Part shown: in pieces, positions 1 to 9,100 of the stretch
Position numbering within the stretch: the first letter of the stretch is position 1
Layout: every line of letters starts with the position of its first letter
NCBI RefSeq assembly: GCF_014180685.1
Contig: NZ_JACEHF010000024.1
Coordinates: forward strand, 1 to 36,001
Direction: 5' to 3'
From: Nocardioides pelophilus
GTDB taxonomy: Bacteria > Actinomycetota > Actinomycetes > Propionibacteriales > Nocardioidaceae
Length of the DNA: 36,001 nt
The notes under the pieces: model-generated
What the model was told of the DNA's origin: nothing
What the model saw: the letters and a program-made list of their open reading frames with translations, nothing else
Databases searched by the model: none
Translations under genes and position numbers: made by a program

Positions 1-177
1 CTCGGCGTGGCGGCGGTCGACGGTGAGCGACGCCTCCCGGCGCCCCCGCGCGAGGCGGGCGTCGAGCAGGGCGAGCGCCACCGGTCCGGAGGTGGACGGC
101 TGCGCCACCAACCACGCCGCGAGGAGTACGCCGGCGCCGGCGACTGCGCCGGCGAGCATGACCAGGGTCAGCGTCAT
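1..177 (-). CDS. TadC-like type II secretion system F family protein (partial, N-terminus only)
   Basis: Only the first 59 codons lie in the window; the gene continues past the left edge. It begins with ATG at 177, and this ATG overlaps the TGA stop of the preceding tadB-like gene by 4 nt (ATGA). The visible part is a hydrophobic N-terminal helix (about residues 3-26, beginning MTLTLVMLAGAVAGAG) followed by a basic region. The start closely resembles that of the TadB-like neighbour, which also begins MTLT. In Tad/Flp clusters two T2SSF membrane proteins, TadB and TadC, follow the TadA ATPase and form the inner-membrane platform. I call TadC from this order rather than from a visible domain, because the conserved T2SSF domain lies outside the window. 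Confidence 0.65.
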   Translation of the reverse strand, partial: MTLTLVMLAGAVAGAGVLLAAWLVAQPSTSGPVALALLDARLARGRREASLTVDRRHAE

Positions 178-1046
178 CGGACCGCCTCCGACCGCCGGAA
201 GTGCAGGAACCGCTCGGGGGTGTCGTCCTTCGACAGCGCCCGCAGCCACATCACGCCGGCGGCGAAGATCGCCAGGATCCCGATCAGCACGACCTGTCCG
301 AACGGCGTGCCGTAGGGCGCGACGTAGGCCGGGTTGAAGACCCGCAGGCCGATGACGAACACGGCGGTCACGCCGACCACGATGGTGACGCTCCGACGGG
401 TCGATGCCCGGCTGGCGTTGATCCGCTGCCGCATCTCCAGCTCCAGCCGCGCGGACCGCGCGAGCGAGGTCAGCACGTCACGGAGCCCCGGCCCGCGCAG
501 CCGCGAGTTGAGGATCAGCGCCGCGATGATCAGGTCGGCGCCGGCATCGTCGACCTCCTCCGCGAACCGCTTGAGCGCCTCCTGGAGCGGCATCCGGACC
601 CGGAGCCGGTCGGAGAGCGTGGTGAGGTCGCTGCGGATCGCCGGCGAGGCGGCGTACGCCGTCGCCGGGATCGCCTGTTCGAGACCGACTGCGCCGGCGA
701 CGGTGTCGCGCAGCGACTCGGTCCATGCTGCGAGCCCCTCCAGCCGCGCGATGCCCTGGCGCGCCTCGCGGGCACCGCCGAACAGCCGGTCCCAGAAGAG
801 CACCAGCAGGGAGCAGGCGACGGCGACGACGATCCAGCGCGTCAGCAGGAGGATGAGCAGGAACGCCCCGATCGCGAACGGCAGCCGACGGCCGGCGCTC
901 ACTGCCCACGCCACCAGGCCCGACTGGCCCTCGGCGACCCGGTCGTCGACCGGGAACCCGACCAGCGAGCGCACCAGCAGCACTATCCCCCCGCCGACGA
1001 CCGCGCCGAGCAGGACGATGAGGAGGGTGGTTGGGGTGAGCGTCAT
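174..1046 (-). CDS. tadB: TadB-like pilus assembly membrane protein (T2SSF domain)
   Basis: This 290-residue integral membrane protein is probably part of the inner-membrane platform of a Tad/Flp pilus, working with the TadA motor. Hydrophobic segments lie near residues 5-28, 52-85, 215-240 and 248-270. Between them is the cytoplasmic T2SSF-type helical region, with stretches such as ARLEGLAAWTESLRDTVAGA and the LRDVLTSLARSARLELEMRQ pattern typical of actinobacterial TadB. The ATG at 1046 overlaps the TGA of tadA (ATGA), and its own stop overlaps the next gene in the same way, so the genes are translationally coupled. The same frame stays open much further upstream, but that part lies inside tadA and is a shadow. 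Assignment as TadB rather than TadC rests on gene order. Confidence 0.88.
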   Translation of the reverse strand: MTLTPTTLLIVLLGAVVGGGIVLLVRSLVGFPVDDRVAEGQSGLVAWAVSAGRRLPFAIGAFLLILLLTRWIVVAVACSLLVLFWDRLFGGAREARQGIARLEGLAAWTESLRDTVAGAVGLEQAIPATAYAASPAIRSDLTTLSDRLRVRMPLQEALKRFAEEVDDAGADLIIAALILNSRLRGPGLRDVLTSLARSARLELEMRQRINASRASTRRSVTIVVGVTAVFVIGLRVFNPAYVAPYGTPFGQVVLIGILAIFAAGVMWLRALSKDDTPERFLHFRRSEAVR

Positions 1047-2368
1047 CCGACCCGCTCCACCCAGCTCGCGGCGGCGCCTGCCCGGTAGCCGGCGGCCTCG
1101 AGCTCGTCCAGGCACGACACCGCGGCCGCCGGGACGGCGTACCCCTCCGGACCGCGGGCGAACACCTCGCTCGACAGCACCCGACCGTCGACGCCGTTGA
1201 CCTCGCGGACCGAGGTGACCATCCGGCGCAGGGTGCCGCCGTCGGCGAACTCGTTGACCCGCTCGATGAAGATGACGAAGTCGATCGCGCCGCCGATCAG
1301 CATCATGGTCGCCTCGGACGGGAGCCGTTCGGCGCTCTGGATCGCGTAGGTGCAGATGCGGTTGAACACCTCGGCCGACGAGTTCGCGTGGATCGTCGAC
1401 AGCGAGCCGTCGTTGCCCTGGCTCATCGCGTTGAGCATGGTCACGATCTCGTCGCCGAGCACCTCGCCCACGATCACCCGGCTCGGGTTCATCCGCAGCG
1501 AACGGCGGACCAGCTCGCCCATCCCGATCTCGCCCGCCCCCTCGGCGTTGGGGAGCCGCTCCTCGAACGCCACCACGTTGGGGTGCAGGTCGGGGAACTC
1601 GCCCAGCCCGAGCTCGAGCGCCCGCTCGACCGTCACCAGTCGCTCGGAGGGCTCGATCTCGTTGGCGAGCGCCCGCAGCAAGGTGGTCTTCCCGGCGTTG
1701 GTCGCCCCCGCGATCATGATGTTCTTGCGGGCCCGGACCGCCGCCGACAGGAACGCCGCCAGGTCGGGCGAGAGGGTGCCGTAGTCGACCAGGGTGTCGA
1801 GCGAGACCCGGGACAGCCGGGCGCGACGGATCGACACCGACGGCCGCGGGCACACGCCCATCACCGCGGACAGACGCGACCCGTCGGGCAGCCGGATGTC
1901 GAGCTGGGGGTTGGCGGTGTCGAACGGGCGACTCGTCAGACCGGAGTAGGCCCCGAGCGTCTGCACCAGCTCGATCAGCTCGTCGTCGGACTCGGCCACC
2001 GGAGCGGCGCGCTCCTCGCGTCCGTCGGAGTAGCCGACGAAGACCTGGTCGCAGCCGTTGATGTCGATGTTCTCGACCTCGGGGTCGTCGAGGAGAGGCT
2101 GGAGCCGGCCGACACCGAACAGCGCGGCGTGGATCCCGTCGGCCAGGCTCTGCTCCTCGTCGGGTGTCGGGGGCGTGCGCCCGGCGCGCACCTCCTCGCG
2201 GGCGTATTGGTCGAGCACCCGGCCGATGACCGCGCGGGCGAACTGACGCTCGTCCTCCGCGGTCATGGGCGGGAGGTGGTTGTCGGAGTCCTCGCGGTGC
2301 TGGCGGGAGATGATGTCGGCGACCTGCTCCCGCAGGCCGCGCACCAGCTGCTGGTCCATGCCGGTCAC
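1043..2368 (-). CDS. tadA: TadA/CpaF-family pilus assembly ATPase
   Basis: This 441-residue cytoplasmic secretion ATPase of the type II/IV (GspE/VirB11) superfamily would power assembly of a Tad/Flp pilus. The Walker A motif GATNAGKTT lies at about residues 221-229. It is followed by the acidic Walker B region (FEERLPNAEGAGEIGMGELV) and the MNPSRVIVGEVLGDEI segment, then a His-box-like stretch around SLSTIHANSS, all characteristic of TadA/CpaF. The N-terminal 200 residues match the usual CpaF N-terminal domain, including the VENIDINGCDQVFV segment. The start is taken as GTG at 2368, overlapping the TGA of the upstream gene (GTGA). An ATG three codons later (2359) is an equally possible start. 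The stop overlaps tadB (ATGA). Confidence 0.95.
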   Translation of the reverse strand: MTGMDQQLVRGLREQVADIISRQHREDSDNHLPPMTAEDERQFARAVIGRVLDQYAREEVRAGRTPPTPDEEQSLADGIHAALFGVGRLQPLLDDPEVENIDINGCDQVFVGYSDGREERAAPVAESDDELIELVQTLGAYSGLTSRPFDTANPQLDIRLPDGSRLSAVMGVCPRPSVSIRRARLSRVSLDTLVDYGTLSPDLAAFLSAAVRARKNIMIAGATNAGKTTLLRALANEIEPSERLVTVERALELGLGEFPDLHPNVVAFEERLPNAEGAGEIGMGELVRRSLRMNPSRVIVGEVLGDEIVTMLNAMSQGNDGSLSTIHANSSAEVFNRICTYAIQSAERLPSEATMMLIGGAIDFVIFIERVNEFADGGTLRRMVTSVREVNGVDGRVLSSEVFARGPEGYAVPAAAVSCLDELEAAGYRAGAAASWVERVG

Positions 2369-3144
2369 CGCCCGTTGGCGAGGTCGGAGAGCCGGTGCAC
2401 GCCCACCAGGCGCTGGGCGAGCTGGGTCGCGGACCGGCCGAGCAGGGTCTTGCGCAGCTGGCCGACCCGCTCGCCGCTGAGGATCTTCGCGGCCTTCGGC
2501 TCGTCGGCGACGATCCCGAGCACCTCCACCCCCAGCCGCTCGGCGTCGAACAGCTGCTGGAGGTCGGCCGCGCTGCGGGTGTCGCGGTAGGAGGTCGTCA
2601 CCACGACCCCGACCGGCTTGCCTCCGGGGCCGCCGAGCCCGAGCGCTCCCCGCAACGACCGCAGCCGCTCGCGCAGGTGGGCGGTGCCCGAGATGTCGGG
2701 CCTGGCCACCAGGACGACGACGTCGGCGCCGGCGAACACGGGCATCGCCGAGCTGCCCGGAACGATCCGACCGCAGTCGAGGAGCACGTCGGTGCGGTGC
2801 TGGCCGAAGACGGCGGGGAGCTGGCCCCAGGCCGCGCCGAGCCCGGACAGCTGGTCGGGCGAGGCGAGTCCGACGAGCACGTCGACGCCCAACGCGGTCT
2901 GCTGGAGGTGCTCGGTGAGGTCAGCCTGCGCGGCTCCCCGTCGTACTGCTGCGCCGAGGGAGAGCAGCCCGCGGTCGGGGTCGAGCGGGCCGCCGGAGAC
3001 GTTGCGGTTGCGCCACATGATGTCGCCGCCCGCAGGGTCGACGTCGGCGAGCACGACGGGCGCCGGCCAGCACGCGGCGAGCGCAGCGGCCGTCGTCGTG
3101 ACGCCGGGCGACCCCTTGGCCGACGCGAGGGCGTAGACGGTCAC
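2365..3144 (-). CDS. CpaE/TadZ-like MinD/ParA-family ATPase
   Basis: This 259-residue protein has a MinD/ParA fold. It starts with a beta strand and a deviant P-loop, KGSPGVTTT (about residues 9-17), then ADVDPAGGD, LLDCGR near the middle, and VVLVARPDIS. In Tad clusters CpaE/TadZ acts as a localisation factor that places the pilus machine at the cell pole. The usual ParA/MinD loop is KGGxGKT. Here the signature lysine at the start is kept, but the lysine before T is replaced by V, so ATP hydrolysis may be weak or absent. Atypical P-loops are known in TadZ proteins. The start is GTG at 3144, sharing one base with the TAG stop of the upstream cpaB-like gene. The stop overlaps tadA. Confidence 0.85.
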   Translation of the reverse strand: MTVYALASAKGSPGVTTTAAALAACWPAPVVLADVDPAGGDIMWRNRNVSGGPLDPDRGLLSLGAAVRRGAAQADLTEHLQQTALGVDVLVGLASPDQLSGLGAAWGQLPAVFGQHRTDVLLDCGRIVPGSSAMPVFAGADVVVLVARPDISGTAHLRERLRSLRGALGLGGPGGKPVGVVVTTSYRDTRSAADLQQLFDAERLGVEVLGIVADEPKAAKILSGERVGQLRKTLLGRSATQLAQRLVGVHRLSDLANGR

Positions 3145-3881
3145 TAGCTGCCCACCTCGAGGTCGACGTCGGGGTCCTGGCCGGAGTCGAGGATGGCCAG
3201 ACCGGCCTCGCCGGCGCTGGCCGCGTCGATGACGTCGAGCGCCGCCTCGTCGAGCACGATCAGGCTTGCCGTCGGCACGTCCTGGCTCGCCCCGAGCTCG
3301 TCGGTCGCGGGCTCGGTGACCTCGAGGACGTAGGCCGTACCGATGATCTCGGGCTTGTCGCTGCTGCCGGTCGAGCCGGTCGTGCCGGTCGTGCGCACCA
3401 CCTGGACCACGTCGCCGGAGGTGATCCGACCCGGGGCGAGCTTGCCGTCGAGCGGCACCGACACCACCGCCCGGTCGTCGGGCACGGGGTTCTTGGACGA
3501 CACCATGTTCTCGTCGAGCAGGGTGTTGGCCTTGATGCCGGTCGTCGCGTAGGCGCCGATCACCTGCTCGGCGTACTCCTCCCCGATCAGCCCCAGCCCT
3601 TCGCTCGCGACCCGGGAGACCCGGAGGTCCTCCTTGGTGATCTCCGCGCCGGGCTCGATGTCCTGCGCGGCGACGAGCACGGGCACCCTGCTGTCCATGC
3701 GTACGGCGAGCAGGCCGGCCACGAGCGCGCCACCGACGATGAGTAGCAGGGCCAGCGCCGCGAGCGCGGGGCGCCGCTGGCGCGGTGGGGCGATCTGTCC
3801 GGCGGGGTTCGGCGCTGCTACCCGCCGGCCGGCGCGGCTGCGCTGGCGGTCCGCGACGCTGCCGCTGATGTCGTTGCTCAC
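3144..3881 (-). CDS. CpaB/RcpC-like SAF-domain pilus assembly protein
   Basis: This 245-residue protein is the first gene of the Tad operon. After a basic, Pro-rich cytoplasmic N-terminus (about 35 residues) it has one membrane helix (ALAALALLLIVGGALVAGLL). A SAF domain follows (VPVLVAAQDIEPGAEITKEDL, then ALLDENMV-like residues), then an extracytoplasmic RcpC-like domain with AVVSVPLDGKLAPGRITSGDVV. Family members sit at the envelope side of the pilus secretion channel. I chose GTG at 3881 because GGAGGA (complement of 3886-3891) lies 4-5 nt upstream. The frame stays open to a TTG at 3920, but that extension runs through a 9-bp tandem repeat (CCGAGATTC) and has no ribosome site. No Flp pilin gene is visible upstream. 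Confidence 0.86.
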   Translation of the reverse strand: MSNDISGSVADRQRSRAGRRVAAPNPAGQIAPPRQRRPALAALALLLIVGGALVAGLLAVRMDSRVPVLVAAQDIEPGAEITKEDLRVSRVASEGLGLIGEEYAEQVIGAYATTGIKANTLLDENMVSSKNPVPDDRAVVSVPLDGKLAPGRITSGDVVQVVRTTGTTGSTGSSDKPEIIGTAYVLEVTEPATDELGASQDVPTASLIVLDEAALDVIDAASAGEAGLAILDSGQDPDVDLEVGS

Positions 3882-4123
3882 GACGTCCTCCGAGATTCCG
3901 AGATTCCGAGTGACCCGCAACTACGGGCCCGCATGTGACTGCGAGCCCACCTACCCCGTCTGACGCGTCACGAATCCCGTGGGTTGCGTGAACGTCCGGC
4001 GGTGGCCGGGCCAGCCTGAATGATAAGCGCGCCGTCGGCGTTTTCAGCGACCGGATGTTTGCCCGGTCACACCCCGGGTAGTCCGGAGGCCGTCAGCGTT
4101 TCGTCTACACACAGGAGTTCGAC

Positions 4124-4426
4124 ATGGCAGGACCCGACGGCAGCATCTCCATCGATCACGGTTCCATCGAGGCCCAGGCCAGGAACCTCGGCGACCTGAA
4201 GAACGAGCTGGAGAACGCAGTCCAGACCACCACCGGACAGATCCAGAGCCTCTACGAGTCCGGCGCCTTCAAGGGCCTGTCGGGCTCGTCGTTCCAGGAG
4301 ATCTTCAGCCGGTGGAACAAGGAGTCCGGTGACCTCTTCGCGGTCATCGACGAGTTCGTGACCTATCTCGGCAAGGCCTCGTCTGCCTTCTCCGAGGTCG
4401 ACCAGGCCTTCACAATCAAGCTGTGA
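4124..4426 (+). CDS. WXG100-like small secreted protein (variant FKG motif)
   Basis: This 100-residue, mostly helical, acidic protein has the length and helix-turn-helix layout of WXG100 (ESAT-6-like) type VII secretion substrates. The turn reads AFKGLSGSSFQEIFSRW, where WXG100 proteins usually have W-x-G followed by A..F; here the tryptophan is replaced by phenylalanine (F-K-G). The second helix ends with FVTYLGKASSAFSEVDQAF, resembling the C-terminal helix of the family. ATG at 4124 follows AGGAG (4113-4117). The gene is monocistronic, ends at a strong hairpin, and is transcribed divergently from the Tad operon. Its likely exporter is the FtsK/SpoIIIE ATPase encoded about 2 kb away. Family assignment rests on pattern, so a divergent ESX-associated protein remains possible. 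Confidence 0.75.
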   Translation: MAGPDGSISIDHGSIEAQARNLGDLKNELENAVQTTTGQIQSLYESGAFKGLSGSSFQEIFSRWNKESGDLFAVIDEFVTYLGKASSAFSEVDQAFTIKL

Positions 4427-4462
4427 CGGCTGCGGCGCGCTCAGGACGCCGCCAACCACCAC

Positions 4463-4511
4463 CAGCACGGCCCGGCACCACCGCGATGTCGCAGGGTGCC
4501 GGGCCGTGCTG
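4463..4511. terminator. Perfect 17-bp inverted repeat, probable bidirectional terminator
   Basis: CAGCACGGCCCGGCACC (4463-4479) and its exact reverse complement (4495-4511) flank a 15-nt loop. The hairpin sits between convergent genes: the WXG100-like gene ending at 4426 and the VC0807-like gene ending at 4540. No long T-tract follows on either strand, which is common for actinobacterial terminators. Confidence 0.85.
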
Positions 4512-4539
4512 TTCTCGGTTGCGCTCGCCGAACCCGACG

Positions 4540-5250
4540 TCAGACAGGCACGGCGACGAGGCGCGACGAACCGAGCAGACCCTCCTTGCGCGCGACCAGG
4601 GCCGCCAGGGCGATGGTCGCGACCGCCGCGAGCACGTTGATCGTCAACGTGGCGACGCTCTTCACCAGCACGAACGTGTCGAGGGTCTGTGACTGCAGCA
4701 GCCACAGGGTCAAGGTGGCCTTCGTGAGCCCGAGCACCGCCCAGAGGATCGTGAGGTTCCGGAAGAGACGCCGGACCCGCGGGCGCGAGGCCAGCTCGTG
4801 GTCCATCGGGTAGAAGTCGCCGGCGAGCCGCGCCACCATCGGCCGGGTGCTGGCGAGCGAGAGCAGGAACAGCCCGGCGACGACGCCGTCGCTGATGACC
4901 GGCTGCAGGAAGTACAGCCAGGTGCTGTCCGCCACCACAGACAGCGTGGTCCGGCCGGTCAGCAGGAGCGCGGCGAGGACCAGGAGACCGGACACCCGCC
5001 GCCTCGTCACCGCCCGCCACGCGATCGCGCCGTACGACCACGCCAGCGCGGCGATGATCGCGGTCCAGACGCCGGCGACCACGTAGACGCTGTAGAAGAC
5101 CACCGCAGGGATGACGACCGCGATCAGCAGGCTCGTCGAGACCCGTCGGACCACCGCCACCAGGCTCGGCCGGTGCGACTCGTCGAGAGGACCGGCAGGC
5201 TCGGGACGACCGACCGTGGCGGGGAGGCGATGAGAAGCCAAGGGAACCAA
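4540..5250 (-). CDS. VC0807-family-like integral membrane protein
   Basis: This protein of about 236 residues has five to six predicted membrane helices: SLLIAVVIPAVVFYSVYVV, WTAIIAALAWSYGAIAW, a TGRTTLSVVADSTWLYFLQP segment, VVAGLFLLSLAS, LTILWAVLGLTKATLTLW and LVKSVATLTINVLAAVATI. The RRRVSGL...TGRTTL, LQPVISD and ARLAGDFYPM segments resemble VC0807-family membrane proteins, whose function is not established. The start is uncertain. I favour TTG at 5250, with GGAGG 8 nt upstream. The frame stays open to 5730, but that would run through the divergent methyltransferase gene. No operon partner is visible; it is convergent with the WXG100-like gene. Confidence 0.7.
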   Translation of the reverse strand: MVPLASHRLPATVGRPEPAGPLDESHRPSLVAVVRRVSTSLLIAVVIPAVVFYSVYVVAGVWTAIIAALAWSYGAIAWRAVTRRRVSGLLVLAALLLTGRTTLSVVADSTWLYFLQPVISDGVVAGLFLLSLASTRPMVARLAGDFYPMDHELASRPRVRRLFRNLTILWAVLGLTKATLTLWLLQSQTLDTFVLVKSVATLTINVLAAVATIALAALVARKEGLLGSSRLVAVPV

Positions 5251-5403
5251 TCTGCCAGCCTCCGACAGCTGGGCGGGAACGTCGATCGCCGCGAAATGAC
5301 AACGGGTACTCGGCGTCTGCGGGTTCCTCGGCTCTTCCAGAGTACGCGACTTCCCCGGCGAAGCACGCCGAACGGTGAGTGGGCAGGGTGCGACCATGGC
5401 TCG

Positions 5404-6171
5404 GTGACTGAGCGCGCGCTGAGCTTCGGGTCCGTGGCGTCGACGTACGAGCGGTTCCGCCCGGGCTATCCGGACCGGCTGGTCGACGAGGTCCTGGCCT
5501 ACGCCGGGACACCGGTTCGCACCGCGTTGGAGATCGGGGCCGGCACGGGCAAGGCGACCCGCGTGTTCGCCGCCCGCGGCATCGAGGTCACCGCCACCGA
5601 GCCGGACGCCGCGATGCTCGTCGAGCTGCGCAAGCACGTGCCGTCGACCGTCCTGACGCTGCAGCACGCGTTCGAGGACCTCCCCGTCACCCGCACCTAC
5701 GACCTGGTGTTCGCAGCGGCCTCGATGCACTGGACCGAGGCCGAACGACGATGGTCACGGGTGGCCTCGCTGCTCGACCGGGGCGGAGTGTTCGCGTCCT
5801 TCGGCGGCCAGCTGAAGATCGCCGATCCTGCGGTCGAGGAAGCCGTCCGCGCTGCCCGGTCCGAGCACGTTCCCGATGACGACGTCCCGTCTCCGGACGG
5901 GACCCCGGAGGACAGCGAGCTGCAGTGGCCCGGCACCGAGCTGGCGCGCACCGGCCGCTTCACCGATGTCCGACAGACCACGATCGAGCGTCGGCTGGTG
6001 CTGTCGGCCTCCGACTACGTCGGCCACCTGGCCACCGTCTCGGCGTACCTCCAGATCCCGCCGGCGGCACGGGAGGAGGTCCTGGGTCGCGTGCTCGCAG
6101 CGCTCCCGGCGGAGGTCGCCCTGAACGGCGACCTCGTCCTCCACCTGGCCCGGCTGTCGGAGGTCACCTGA
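5404..6171 (+). CDS. Class I SAM-dependent methyltransferase
   Basis: This 255-residue cytoplasmic enzyme of the UbiE/Methyltransf_11 type transfers a methyl group from S-adenosylmethionine to an unknown acceptor. The SAM-binding motif I is LEIGAGTGKATRVFAARG (about residues 42-59). It is followed by the acidic loop VTATEPDAAML and motif post-I AFEDLP, then YDLVFAAASMHW (motif II). The N-terminus, SFGSVASTYERFRPGYP, is typical of small-molecule methyltransferases of this group. The start GTG at 5404 is inferred from where the homologous N-terminus begins; there is no clear ribosome site. The 3' end overlaps the convergent FtsK/SpoIIIE gene by 8 nt. Nothing in the sequence ties it to secretion. 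Confidence 0.85.
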   Translation: MTERALSFGSVASTYERFRPGYPDRLVDEVLAYAGTPVRTALEIGAGTGKATRVFAARGIEVTATEPDAAMLVELRKHVPSTVLTLQHAFEDLPVTRTYDLVFAAASMHWTEAERRWSRVASLLDRGGVFASFGGQLKIADPAVEEAVRAARSEHVPDDDVPSPDGTPEDSELQWPGTELARTGRFTDVRQTTIERRLVLSASDYVGHLATVSAYLQIPPAAREEVLGRVLAALPAEVALNGDLVLHLARLSEVT

Positions 6172-9100
6172 CCAGCGGCACCTGCACGCCGATCTGGTCA
6201 CCCGTGCCCGGGAACGCCACGCCCCGTCCTGGCTGCACCCGCGGCACCAGCGACGTGCGCGACACCCGGGCCCCGAAGACGTCGCCCTGCAGGGCCTCCT
6301 GCGGCGAGAGCAGCAGGCCCTTGCGGCCGGACCGTGCCTCGACCACCCAGCCCGAGAAGCCGGCGCTGAGCTCACCGACGCCGCCGCCCAAGACCACCTG
6401 GAAGCCGCGGTCGCGGGCCTGCCGCACCAGCGCGCCCATGACCGGCGCGAGGGGTCCCTCCTTGAGCCGCTCGCCGTCGTCGATCAGCACGACCGAGCCG
6501 TCGCCGAGCGCGCGCAGCCGTTGGACGACCTCGTCTGGGGTGTGGTCGATCCCGACCACGGCGTCGTCGCCCAGCTCCTGGGTGAGCAGGTTGGCGGACG
6601 GGGTGAACCCGAGCACCTGCCGGCCGTCCTGGCGTGCCCAGCGGCAGATGAACCGCAGCGCGTTGGTGCGGCCGCTGGTCGGCGGCCCGACCACCAGGAC
6701 CGGGGTGTTCGCGGCGTCGACGCCGACCAGGTCGAGCCGATCGCCCCCGATGCCCACCGGGACCTGGCCGGTCGGCAGGGTCCGGGCGGCCGCGAGCACG
6801 CCCACGGCGTCGACCTCGTGGGGCAGTGCGGCGAGCCCGAACGGCCGCTGCGCGAGGGGTACGGCGTCCTCGGCCCGCTCGGCCTCGGCCAGCCGGGCGC
6901 CGAGCTCGCGGACGAACCCGCTCTGTGCCGCCCCTGCGACGTCGTCGCCCAGGACGGCGACCTGTGCCTCGATCCCGGACTCGGCCCAGAGCCCGCGCCC
7001 GTCGGCGAGGTGGTCGGGCACGTCCTTCGCCTTCAGACCGCCGCTGGTGTAGTCGCTGCGGTCCGGCAGCCGCAGCAGCAGCTTGCTCTCCACGAGCGAG
7101 GCGACCCGCCCCGACAGCAGCGAGCGGTCACCGGCCACGATGACGTGGACGCCGACGCTGGCACCCTCCCGCAGCAGGCCGAGCATCCGGTCGTTGAGCC
7201 GCCCGACGTCGACCTCGCTCAGGTCGCTGATGAAGCCTTCCCACCGGTCCAGCAGGAGTACGACGTACGGCAGCCTCTCCCCCGCCGCCACCGCCTGCCG
7301 CTGCTCGTCGATGTCGGCGAAGCCGGACTGGCCGAGCACGTCCTGCCGCCGCTTGACCTCGTCGCCGAGCCGCTCGAGCAGCCGGCTCGCGCGCTCGACC
7401 TCGGTGCGCTGCACGACCGCGCCGGTGTGGGGAAGCGCGGTCAGCGGCAGCAGGGCACCGTTGCCGCAGTCGAGGCCGTAGAGGTGCAGGTCGCGGGAGC
7501 GGGTGACCTCGGCGAGGCCGGCCGCGATCGTGCGCAGCGCCGTCGACCGGCCGGACCGGGCGCCGCCGGCGATGTAGAGGTGCCCGGACGTGCCGAGCGT
7601 GAACTCGCGCGGCCGCTGCGCCTGGTCGGCGGGGTGGTCCTCCAGCGCCCAGGGCGCCGACCACCCGGTCACCCGGTCGGCGTACGGGTCGGGGCCGACC
7701 AGCTCCCGCAGGGCCGCCAGGGTGACCGGCGCGGGGAGCTCGGGCAGCCACGGCGAGTGCTGGGGTCCGATCCCGCGGAGCTCGGTGGCACCGGTGATCG
7801 CCTCGACGAGCACGGAGAGGTCGGTCTCGCCCTCGTCGGTCTGCTTGCCCTCCTGCTTGGGCCGGCCCGGAGCCGGGTGCCCGACGGCCTCCCAGCCGAC
7901 CGGCCAGACCAGCGGCGGCTCGCGCAGGACGTCGTCGACCGGGCGCGCATCGGGGCGCGCCCCACCGACCCGGCCCGCCTGGAACGGCAGCAGCGAGGAG
8001 TGGCCGAGCCGGGCGTAGCCGCGCCCGGGCTGGTCGGGGCCGATCGTCGCTGACTCCGCGGAGTCGATGACGTCCTTCGACTCCGACTCGTCGGTCACCC
8101 GGAGCGCGATCCGCAGGTTGGTGTTGGCCCGGATGTCGTTGGAGATCACGCCGGACGGGCGTTGTGTCGCCAGGACCAGGTGGATGCCGAGCGACCGACC
8201 GCGCTGGGCGATGGTGACCAGCCCGGTCACGAAGTCCGGCAGCTCGGCCTTGAGGCTCGCGAACTCGTCGATCACGATCGCCAGCCGCGGGATCGTCGGG
8301 AGCGACGGGTCGCGGCGCTGGAGGGCCCAGTAGTCCTCCAGGTCCTTCGCCCCGGGTACGGCGAGCAGGTGCTCGCGGCGCTTGAGCTCGGCGCCGAGCG
8401 AGGTCAGCGCCCGGCTGACCAGGTGGGTGTCGAGGTCGGTGACCATGCCGACCGTGTGCGGCAGGCGGGCGCACTCCTTGAAGGCGGAGCCGCCCTTGTA
8501 GTCGACGAGCACGAAGGTCAGCTGCTCCGGGCTGTTGGCGACGGCCAGCGACGCCACCAGGGTCTGCAGGAGCTCGGACTTGCCGGAGCCCGTCGTACCG
8601 GCGATCAGCGCGTGGGGTCCGTCCTTGCGGAGGTCGAGCCGGAACGGGCCGTCGAACCCCTCGCCGATGACCACGTCGGTCCGGGCCTCGGGGCCCCACC
8701 GACGGGCCACGCCCTCGGGCGTGGGGTGCTCGAGGGCGATGCACTCGAGCAGCCGTGCGGAGGCCGGCAGGCCGGACACCTCGACGCTCGGGGTGGTGTC
8801 GCGCACCGGCGCGAGCGCGCGCCCGATCCGGGTCGCCCAGCTCGGCTCGACCAGGTCGGGCCGGATCCGCGCGACCGCCTCGGACCCGGTCCGGCGCAGC
8901 TCGACCAGACCCTCGTGCACGTCGAGCACGGCGCGGCACTCCTCGGGCAGCAGCCGAAGGTCCTCGTCGAGGCAGATCACCGTGACGCCCGCGGCCGGAC
9001 CCTCCCGCAGCAGCGTCACCAGCCCGGGCAGCGCTCGCAGCCGTCGGGCGCCGTCGACCACGACCAGCAGGTCGGGGCGGGGCGTGGTGTCGCCCGGCAG

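Noticed and set aside
174..1853. Single 559-codon frame joining tadB to upstream sequence
   Set aside because: The upstream half overlaps conserved TadA domains in another frame; the ATGA-coupled start at 1046 gives the right TadB length.
3882..3920. Longer CpaB start at TTG 3920
   Set aside because: It passes through a 9-bp tandem repeat and lacks a ribosome site, while GTG at 3881 has GGAGGA at good spacing.
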